Assembly: GCA_046536535.1 (NCBI GenBank)
Contig: JAWDMO010000076.1
Coordinates: 1 to 5,984 of the forward strand
Origin: Conexivisphaera sp046536535
GTDB taxonomy: Archaea; Thermoproteota; Nitrososphaeria; Conexivisphaerales; Conexivisphaeraceae
DNA: 5,984 bases
Direction of reading: 5' to 3'
Numbering within the stretch: the stretch's first letter is position 1; every line of letters starts with the position of its first letter. A program made the position numbers and the translations under genes. This document shows positions 1 to 4,940 of the stretch, one piece after another. The notes below the pieces were generated by a model that saw nothing but the letters and a program-made list of their open reading frames with translations, had not been told where the DNA came from and searched no databases.

Positions 1-1
1 G

Positions 2-79
2 AGGCCCCCGCTCGAGTGGGAAGAGGAGGGGATGCCGCGGTGGCTGAACGGGCTGCGCCCGATCTTCTCGCTCGGGTAG
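2..79 (+). CDS. C-terminal fragment of an unidentified protein (5' end outside window)
   Basis: An open frame enters from the left edge and stops at TAG (77-79). It gives 25 residues ending in WLNGLRPIFSLG. The composition looks like real protein: two tryptophans, an acidic EWEEE patch and a hydrophobic tail. Of its 25 sense codons, 24 end in G or C, as in the confirmed genes of this window, while the other two frames lack this bias. The fragment is too short to name a family. The gene is codirectional with the methyltransferase that follows, but a separate TATA promoter in the 73-base gap suggests that the methyltransferase is transcribed on its own. Confidence 0.55.
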   Translation, partial: RPPLEWEEEGMPRWLNGLRPIFSLG

Positions 80-114
80 GGGGTGGGCTTAAGGTAACGG
101 AGCCCCGGCAACAT

Positions 115-133
115 CAAGAAACTTTAAAAATAG
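115..133 (+). promoter_or_regulatory. Archaeal TATA/BRE promoter of the methyltransferase gene
   Basis: The sequence CTTTAAAAATA (122-132) is a strong TATA element, preceded by the purine-rich BRE-like AAGAAA (117-122). The TATA centre lies about 26 bases before the ATG at 153, so transcription should begin at or next to the start codon and give a leaderless mRNA. No Shine-Dalgarno motif precedes the ATG, in agreement with this. Confidence 0.75.
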
Positions 134-152
134 GATAAACTAATCACCCATC

Positions 153-725
153 ATGGAATCGCATATACATACACGTGGACATCGCGGAGGCCGCTGGGGC
201 GGCGCCCTAGATCCGCTGCCGATCCTGGAGCGCGCCGGGCTGAGGCCCGGGATGTCGCTGCTCGATCTGGGCTCCGGCGCCGGCAGGTTCTCCATACCCG
301 CCGCCGGCGTGGCGTCGAGGGTCCACGCCATCGACATATCGGAGGACGCCGTTAGATCGCTCTTGGAGGAGGCCTCGAGGCTGGGCCTGGGGAACCTGAC
401 CGCCTCCGTCGGTGACGCCGCGGGCGACTTGGGGTTCGATGGCGAGTTCGACATGGTGCTGCTCGCCAACGTCCTCCACGGCTTCGTGGTCGCCGGCACC
501 GCGGATCGCGTGCTGGAGAACGCGAGGAGGGCCCTCCGGCCGGGCGGCCGCGTCCTCGTGCTGGAATTCAAGAAGGACTCGCCATCGCCCCCCGGGCCCC
601 CGTCCTACATGAGGATCCGGGAGGAGGACCTCATCGAGATCGCGTCCCGCCACGGCCTCGAGCCCATCGATCGCTTCGAAGCGGGCCCCCATCACTACGC
701 GGTTGTGTTTCAGCGGAAATCGTGA
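153..725 (+). CDS. Class I SAM-dependent methyltransferase
   Basis: A 190-residue protein with the Rossmann-type methyltransferase fold. The SAM-binding motif I is LLDLGSGAGRFS (residues 36-47). The acidic end of strand 2, which contacts the SAM ribose, is HAIDIS (58-63, D61). GDA (87-89) fits the adenine-contacting motif, FDMVLLANVLHGF (99-111) the motif IV region, and ALRPGGRVLVLEF (127-139) the conserved post-catalytic turn and strand. This order matches the Methyltransf_11/25 (UbiE-like) group, and the length suits a single-domain cytosolic enzyme. No substrate-specific domain is visible, so the methyl acceptor (small molecule, quinone precursor, metalloid or other) cannot be called. The ATG is chosen for its leaderless spacing from the TATA box. 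The 3' end overlaps the convergent downstream gene by 16 bases. Confidence 0.9.
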   Translation: MESHIHTRGHRGGRWGGALDPLPILERAGLRPGMSLLDLGSGAGRFSIPAAGVASRVHAIDISEDAVRSLLEEASRLGLGNLTASVGDAAGDLGFDGEFDMVLLANVLHGFVVAGTADRVLENARRALRPGGRVLVLEFKKDSPSPPGPPSYMRIREEDLIEIASRHGLEPIDRFEAGPHHYAVVFQRKS

Positions 726-1777
726 GCTATCCCCTCGGAGCAGGATCCGTCGCGTCGGCTCCGCGAAATGCGCGCCGCCCCCTCGCGCCCCAGCTCGTCC
801 CACGTTCCATCGGAGTAATGGCTGACGGCTCCCCCGTCCCCGACGTACGTCCCGCAGAACCTGCAGAATCCCCCCTCCATGCATGAGCCGCACGTGGGGC
901 ACGTCCTGCGCGGATCGGAGCACCTCCCCGGCCTCTCGATGCACATCCCCTCCATCACCCTGTACAGGTGGACGTGAGCCCTCGACGGGAATTTTATCCC
1001 GGTCGTCCTGTGAAGTTCGACCGCGTCGCGGAGCTCCACCCCCGATGACCAGCGCGCGATCAGCCCCATGGCGCCGGATCCCTCAGTAATGGGGACCTTC
1101 TCCCTCCACGCTATATTCCCCAGGCCCCGCCTATCCAAGTACCTCCTCATCAGCAGCTTCCCGTATCTGCGCCCGTTGACGTCGCCGATCTTGCACTCGA
1201 GGGGGGTCTCCAGCGCTATCCTCCTGGCGTCGTCGGTGTAGAGCGGGAGCTCCACGCCTATTCCCAGCGCGAACCCCAGGTCCCTGGACGCGAACCTGGA
1301 TCCCGTGAGGACCCTGGAGTACCACCTGTCCACGCCGCGCTGGTCGTAGCCCAGGAGGAAAGGGTAGCCCAGGAAGAGCTCGTCTCCCCCGTCCCCCGTC
1401 GCGGCGCATCCGCATCCCCCATCGCGCGCGGCCCTCAGCCCCAGGCACGCGGCGGTATCGGCGGCTATTTCCACCGGATCGATGGACCTCGTGACCGAGA
1501 TCGCTTTCCTCTCGCATTCCTCCACCAGATCCGGGTCGACCGGTGCCCTGAGCAGCTCCAACCCCAGCGCTTCGGCTGCGCTCGCCGCGAATCCCGCATC
1601 GACCCCGCCCGGCAGCTCCACGGTGACCAGCCTGGGCCTGATGCCAGCCTCGCCGGCCGCGGCGGCCACGAACGCGGTATCTATCCCCCCGGAGAAGAGC
1701 ACGCAGTCGCATCCCCTGTCGCGAAGTAGCGCCGCGATGGATGCGGCGAGCTCGTCCCCGAAGACATCACAGTTCAC
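710..1777 (-). CDS. Stand-alone asparagine-synthase-type ATP pyrophosphatase with C-terminal Cys cluster
   Basis: A 355-residue protein when read from GTG at 1777. The PP-loop SGGIDT (29-34) binds ATP phosphates, and TGDGGDELFLGY (127-138) is the second signature of the asparagine synthetase synthetase domain (PF00733, N-type ATP pyrophosphatase). Such enzymes adenylate a carboxylate or carbonyl so that a nitrogen or other nucleophile can replace AMP. The N-terminal glutaminase domain of AsnB is absent, so the nitrogen source, if any, must be ammonia or a partner protein. Near the C terminus six cysteines (C286, C293, C296, C299, C305, C308; spacing x6, x2, x2, x5, x2) suggest a zinc or Fe-S module. 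An in-frame ATG exists at 1828, but that 17-residue extension would be encoded across the TATA element shared with the divergent operon. GTG 1777 sits about 26 bases from that TATA centre, so I prefer it. Family assignment is firm; substrate is unknown. Asparagine synthesis itself is not demonstrated, and tRNA or cofactor modification is possible. Confidence 0.82.
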   Translation of the reverse strand: MNCDVFGDELAASIAALLRDRGCDCVLFSGGIDTAFVAAAAGEAGIRPRLVTVELPGGVDAGFAASAAEALGLELLRAPVDPDLVEECERKAISVTRSIDPVEIAADTAACLGLRAARDGGCGCAATGDGGDELFLGYPFLLGYDQRGVDRWYSRVLTGSRFASRDLGFALGIGVELPLYTDDARRIALETPLECKIGDVNGRRYGKLLMRRYLDRRGLGNIAWREKVPITEGSGAMGLIARWSSGVELRDAVELHRTTGIKFPSRAHVHLYRVMEGMCIERPGRCSDPRRTCPTCGSCMEGGFCRFCGTYVGDGGAVSHYSDGTWDELGREGAARISRSRRDGSCSEGIAHDFR

Positions 1778-1799
1778 GCGGAGGGAACGGGCCGGAATG

Positions 1800-1807
1800 T
1801 ATTTATA
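1800..1807. promoter_or_regulatory. Shared bidirectional TATA element between divergent genes
   Basis: The octamer TATTTATA reads TATAAATA on the minus strand. Its centre (1803.5) lies about 28 bases before the GTG of the substrate-binding protein (1832, +) and about 26 bases before the GTG of the ATP pyrophosphatase (1777, -). Both distances fit leaderless archaeal transcription. No other TATA-like stretch lies in the 54-base gap, so one element probably serves both directions. Which direction dominates would depend on flanking BRE sequence: AATG on the left, CATATGG on the right, neither a clear consensus. Confidence 0.65.
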
Positions 1808-1812
1808 CCATA

Positions 1813-1831
1813 TGGATGGATAGTCCATCCA
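1813..1831. promoter_or_regulatory. Perfect 8+3+8 inverted repeat, candidate operator of the ABC importer operon
   Basis: The sequence is TGGATGGAtagTCCATCCA: two perfectly complementary 8-base arms around a 3-base spacer. It starts six bases after the shared TATA element and ends one base before the GTG start codon, so it covers the expected transcription start of the importer mRNA. A dimeric repressor bound here would block initiation toward the importer and might also affect the divergent gene. The 19-base length resembles sites of DtxR/MntR-type metal regulators in general layout, but I do not recognise the sequence as a known consensus. It cannot act as an mRNA hairpin if the transcript starts at 1831 or 1832. 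Confidence 0.55.
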
Positions 1832-3055
1832 GTGAGAAGGAAGGCGTCGTCATCGGTCGCGGTCTCGCTGATAGTAGTCGCAGTGGTCGTGGCAATATCC
1901 GCGGCGTACATAGGGCATCAGTTGAGCGCCTACTCCGCCCAGGTCTCGGAGCTCTACTCGGCGGTCAGCTCGCTCAACAGGACGGTGGCGTCCCAGGCCT
2001 CCGCCATAAGCTCGATCGCGTCGCAGCAGCAGTCCATCCAGTCGCAGCTGAGCTCGCTGGAGAGCTCCATGAGGTTCCCCGCCTCCGCGGTCGACGCCAC
2101 GGGCCAGCAGATAGTGGTATACTCGGAGCCCACTAGGATAGTGTCGCTGATGCCGAGCGACACCGCCATCCTCTTCGCGGTCGGCGCCGGCCCGCAGATC
2201 GTGGGGGTCGACGAGTACTCGAGCTGGCCCCCCTGCCTGTCGGCGCTCGAGGCGAACGGGACCGTGAAGGACATCGGGAGCGGCTGGTATCCGGACCCGG
2301 AGGTGATACTCTCCGCGAGGCCCGACATAGTCTTCGGCGTTTCCAGCGTCCCGAGCAACTACGCGCTCAAGCAGCAGTTCGCCGCCTACGGCATCCCCGT
2401 GGTCCTCCTCCCCGATAACACGATAGAGGACGTCCTGCAGAGCATCTACACCGCCGGGAGGCTCACGGGCCACACCGGGACGGCGCAGCTGCTGGCCGAG
2501 AACGTGACCGCCGAGCTTTCGTACGCGGAGGACAGCACTGTTGGGCTCAACAGGACATCCGCCGCGCTCATAGTGTGGCCCTCGCCGATCTGGGTGGCCG
2601 GGAACGGCACCTGGGAGGACCAGATGATCACCGCCGCCGGCGGGTCCAACGTCTTCTCGAACGTCAGCGGATGGGAGCCGGTCGACCCGGAGGCGCTGCT
2701 GGCGGCCAGGCCCCAGGTGATAATATACACTGCGGGGCACGGCCAGTTCAACTACACGGAGTTCATGTCCACGCTGTACCAGGAGCTGGGGCCGGCCGCC
2801 GACAGCGTCCCGGCCATAGCGAGCGGCCGCGTCTACGCGGTCACCGGGGAGTACAACGACTGGCTCACGGAGCCGGGACCGTTCGTCGGGGAGGGCGCCA
2901 TACTGCTCTCGGTGCTACTGCAGCCAGGGGCCTACGGCATGAACTACACGTCGATACCCCACGTGGTGTCCCCCGAGACTTTGAAGCTGCCGGTCCCCGC
3001 GTCGGTGCCCGTAATAAGCACCCCGCAGTACGCGCCGGTCGTGAGCTCCCCATGA
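1832..3055 (+). CDS. Membrane-tethered, coiled-coil-stalked substrate-binding protein of a Fe/B12-type ABC importer
   Basis: A 407-residue extracellular receptor that captures the ligand and delivers it to the permease encoded next. Residues 2-4 (RRK) and the hydrophobic stretch about 9-29 form a signal anchor. No lipobox cysteine is present, so it is probably held by an uncleaved helix. Residues 38-80 form a regular heptad stalk (V38, L41, V45, L48, V52, Q55, I59, I62, Q66, I69, L73, L76, M80). From about residue 90 comes the periplasmic-binding domain PF01497 (BtuF/FhuD class), beginning TRIVSLMPSDTAILFAVGAG (101-120). Its lobes carry PDPEVILSARPDIVF (E157) and VDPEALLAARPQVII (E287), the two conserved glutamates that dock onto permease arginines in BtuF-like proteins. 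Eight N-x-S/T sequons (N49, 142, 224, 240, 258, 277, 307, 371) suit a glycosylated surface protein. The tail after about 376 is rich in proline and serine. The start is GTG, since the next Met is residue 80. Ligand is not determinable: siderophore, haem, cobalamin or oxyanion are all possible. Confidence 0.9.
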   Translation: MRRKASSSVAVSLIVVAVVVAISAAYIGHQLSAYSAQVSELYSAVSSLNRTVASQASAISSIASQQQSIQSQLSSLESSMRFPASAVDATGQQIVVYSEPTRIVSLMPSDTAILFAVGAGPQIVGVDEYSSWPPCLSALEANGTVKDIGSGWYPDPEVILSARPDIVFGVSSVPSNYALKQQFAAYGIPVVLLPDNTIEDVLQSIYTAGRLTGHTGTAQLLAENVTAELSYAEDSTVGLNRTSAALIVWPSPIWVAGNGTWEDQMITAAGGSNVFSNVSGWEPVDPEALLAARPQVIIYTAGHGQFNYTEFMSTLYQELGPAADSVPAIASGRVYAVTGEYNDWLTEPGPFVGEGAILLSVLLQPGAYGMNYTSIPHVVSPETLKLPVPASVPVISTPQYAPVVSSP

Positions 3056-3984
3056 AGGGCGGCGTCCTACACCTGCTCCTTCCGTTATTTTTCGCGCTCT
3101 CGGTGTTCCTGGGCCCATACGGGTTCATCGATCCCTTCTCCCACGGGCTGGGGGCGTTCGTCATCGAGCTGAGGCTCCTCAGGGCCCTCGCGGCGTCGCT
3201 CGTCGGGGTGGCGCTCGCCGCCTCCGGTTCCGGGCTGCAGGCCCTCCTCAGGAACCCCCTCGCCGATCCCTACATACTGGGCGTCTCGTCGGGCGCGGCC
3301 CTCGGGGTGCTCGCGGCGATCGCCGCCGGCATGATCTGGCCGCTGGAGATCTCGCTCGCGGCCCTCCTGGGGGGCCTCGCGGCCCTCGCGCTCGTCATGG
3401 CGGTCTCGTCCGCGCTCGGCCTGACGAGCATCTCCATGGTGCTCGTGGGCGTCGCGGCCTCCTACGCGCTGAGCTCCATCGACATGATAATCATGATGGA
3501 CCTGGGCCCGGCCGTCCAGGGATCGCTGGCGTGGCTCTTCGGGACCGTCGCGTACGCGCTCTGGAACGAGCTGGCCTACGCCGCGCCCCTGATGGCCGCG
3601 GGCGCGATATGGATATTCCTGAGGGCCGGCCACCTGGAATCGCTGATGCTGGGCGACGACGTCGCGGAGTCCATGGGCGTCAGGACCCGCAGGCTGAGGA
3701 TCGAGGTCGCGGTGGCATCGGCCCTCTCCACGTCAGCCGCGGTCGCGGTGGCGGGGCCCGTCGGATTCGTGGGGCTCGTGGCCCCGTGGCTCGCCAGGCT
3801 GGGATCCGGCGGCGCCTTCCGCAGGACCTATCCCCTTTCGCTCTCGCTCGGCGCGGCCCTCACTGTCGCGGCGGACCTGGCATCCAGGTTCGTGGAGCCC
3901 GGGGGGATGGCCCCCCTGACGTCCATAACCGCGCTCATGGGAGCGCCCGTGCTCATCTACCTGCTGGGCAGGTGGAGGCGTTGA
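3052..3984 (+). CDS. FecCD/BtuC-family permease of the Fe/B12-type ABC importer
   Basis: A 310-residue polytopic membrane protein, slightly short for the family (usually about 320-350). It forms, as a homodimer, the translocation channel of a type II ABC importer. The family hallmark runs from about residue 43 to 85, including GSGLQALLRNPLADPYILG (59-77) and VSSGAALG (78-85). LGDDVAESMGV (200-210) corresponds to the cytoplasmic coupling region that meets the ATPase. GPVGFVGLVAPWLAR (235-249) is the second signature, with tryptophan where the usual motif has histidine (PHxxR). The end, ITALMGAPVLIYLLGR, is the typical last helix. The ATG at 3052 overlaps the TGA of the binding-protein gene (ATGA, 4 bases), which implies translational coupling. 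Longer in-frame starts further upstream would lie inside the binding-protein gene and give non-membrane sequence, so they are rejected. Confidence 0.93.
   Translation: MKGGVLHLLLPLFFALSVFLGPYGFIDPFSHGLGAFVIELRLLRALAASLVGVALAASGSGLQALLRNPLADPYILGVSSGAALGVLAAIAAGMIWPLEISLAALLGGLAALALVMAVSSALGLTSISMVLVGVAASYALSSIDMIIMMDLGPAVQGSLAWLFGTVAYALWNELAYAAPLMAAGAIWIFLRAGHLESLMLGDDVAESMGVRTRRLRIEVAVASALSTSAAVAVAGPVGFVGLVAPWLARLGSGGAFRRTYPLSLSLGAALTVAADLASRFVEPGGMAPLTSITALMGAPVLIYLLGRWRR
3974..3978 (+). promoter_or_regulatory. Ribosome binding site deciding the ATPase start
   Basis: GGAGG (within GGTGGAGG, 3971-3978) lies inside the last codons of the permease gene. It is 8 bases before TTG 3987 and only 2 before TTG 3981. 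This is the clearest Shine-Dalgarno motif seen at a gene start in the window, as expected for an internal operon gene that cannot be leaderless. It favours TTG 3987 over GTG 3972, which the motif overlaps. Confidence 0.5.
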
Positions 3985-3986
3985 GC

Positions 3987-4763
3987 TTGAACCGGCGCTG
4001 GAATCCGATCCTCGTCGTCAGGTCGCTGGACCTCGCCTACGGGAGCCGCAAGGTCATCGAGCACCTAGATCTGGAGGCGTATTCCGGCGAGGTCCTGGCG
4101 ATAGTCGGCCCGAACGGCGCCGGCAAGACCACGCTGATGAGGGCCATCTCCGGGTCCGTGGAGGTCGGCGGCGGCGAGCTCACGTGCTGCGGGAGGAGCG
4201 TATCCGGCGGGAGGCTCGACGTGGGGGACCTGATATCGTACGCTCCGGCGTATCCGGACGTCGATCCGTGGCTGAGCGCCATGGACATAGTGATGTCCTA
4301 CAGGATGGGCCCCCGCAGGCCGTGGGCCAGCCCGTCCCCGGGCGACGTGGCGGCCGCCCGTGCGACGATGGATCGCATGGGGATAGCGGCGCTGGGCCGC
4401 AGGAGGGCCGCGGAGCTGAGCGACGGCGAGAGGAAGATGGTGATGCTGGCCGCCGCCCTCTCCAGGCGCCCGGAGGTGCTCCTCCTGGACGAGCCCCTGG
4501 CGAACCTCGACCTCAGGAACCAGTCCATAGCCATGGCCGCCATCAGGGCGGAGGCCGGGAGGGGGGCGCTGGTCATCGCGGCGTCCCACGAGCTGCACCT
4601 CCTGAGGCTCTACGCCGATCGCGTCCTCGTGCTGGCCGGCGGAAGGGCCGTGGCCGTGGGCCCCGTCGACTCGATTCTGAGGGAGTACCTCCTTGAGAGC
4701 GCCTACGGCGTGTCCCTGAGGACCGAGCGCGCCCTCGTGCCATCGCTCGGGCCCGACAGGTGA
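3987..4763 (+). CDS. ATPase subunit of the Fe/B12-type ABC importer
   Basis: A 258-residue cytoplasmic nucleotide-binding subunit (FecE/BtuD class) that powers the permease. Counting from TTG 3987, Walker A is GPNGAGKTT (41-49), the ABC signature LSDGE (144-148), Walker B LLLDEP (165-170) with catalytic E169, the D-loop ANLDL (172-176), and the switch histidine H201 in AASHELH. The Q-loop is unusual: where relatives have Y-V-P-Q, this protein reads YAPA (85-88), so the conserved glutamine is alanine (codon 4248-4250). LSDGE instead of LSGGQ occurs in relatives. The start is uncertain among TTG 3987 (best-spaced GGAGG), TTG 3981 (a TTGA overlap with the permease stop) and GTG 3972, a difference of at most five residues. 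It is the last gene of the operon. Specificity lies with the binding protein, not this subunit. Confidence 0.9.
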   Translation: MNRRWNPILVVRSLDLAYGSRKVIEHLDLEAYSGEVLAIVGPNGAGKTTLMRAISGSVEVGGGELTCCGRSVSGGRLDVGDLISYAPAYPDVDPWLSAMDIVMSYRMGPRRPWASPSPGDVAAARATMDRMGIAALGRRRAAELSDGERKMVMLAAALSRRPEVLLLDEPLANLDLRNQSIAMAAIRAEAGRGALVIAASHELHLLRLYADRVLVLAGGRAVAVGPVDSILREYLLESAYGVSLRTERALVPSLGPDR

Positions 4764-4908
4764 GCGCGCCCTCCCGTCCGGATCACGTCCCGGGCGCCCC
4801 GGGGGGATCGTTCATCCGTTGAAGTTAAATTATTGCCTATAATAAACCCTAGCGTTTAAATCTAATGTATTAATCATATTTATCCTCAGCCACGGGATCC
4901 GGGCGACA
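4764..4908. other. AT-rich intergenic island without a recognisable gene
   Basis: After a GC-rich run (4764-4807) the sequence turns abruptly AT-rich (about 4819-4886). It holds several TATA-like stretches: TATAATAAA (4838-4846), TTTAAA (4855-4860) and ATATTTAT (4876-4883). ATTAAT occurs at 4869-4874 and again at 4908-4913, beside the promoter of the next gene. No plus-strand start codon stands 24-30 bases after the internal TATA-like stretches, and the ATG at 4865 stops after one more codon. No clear oligo-T terminator for the ABC operon is seen. The island is probably regulatory or architectural. Confidence 0.45.
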
Positions 4909-4919
4909 TTAATATAAGG
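4907..4919 (+). promoter_or_regulatory. TATA promoter of the transhydroxylase-like gene
   Basis: TTAATATAA (4909-4917) is a good archaeal TATA element. Its centre (4913) lies 28 bases before the TTG at 4941, so the transcript is expected to start at or within a base or two of the start codon. The promoter separates this gene from the ABC operon upstream. Confidence 0.65.
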
Positions 4920-4940
4920 CCGTGTTCAACCCGCCCCGGT

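Noticed and set aside
207..944. Long minus-strand open frame of 245 codons opposite the methyltransferase
   Set aside because: Arg/Gly/His-rich low-quality translation with no motif, antisense to a clearly recognisable methyltransferase. Such shadow frames are common in GC-rich DNA.
1850..2740. 296-codon minus-strand frame opposite the substrate-binding protein
   Set aside because: Biased composition and no domain; the plus strand carries an unmistakable PF01497 protein.
2575..3051. N-terminal extension of the permease frame
   Set aside because: The upstream in-frame translation is Arg/Gly/His-rich and hydrophilic and overlaps the binding-protein gene. The membrane protein begins at ATG 3052 in the ATGA overlap.
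3531..3971. Upstream extension of the ATPase frame into the permease gene
   Set aside because: Composition is that of a shadow frame. ABC ATPases of this class start shortly before the first strand (ILVVRSLDLAYG), which fits starts at 3972-3987.
4789..4806. GC-rich CCCGGGCGCCCCGGGG stretch after the ATPase stop as a hairpin terminator
   Set aside because: The self-complementary core is only 8 bases with no room for a loop, no oligo-T tract follows, and archaeal termination does not rely on such hairpins.
4764..4940. Cobalamin or other riboswitch near the B12/iron-type importer
   Set aside because: The importer operon is apparently leaderless, leaving no 5' UTR for a riboswitch, and no conserved aptamer element is recognisable in this gap.
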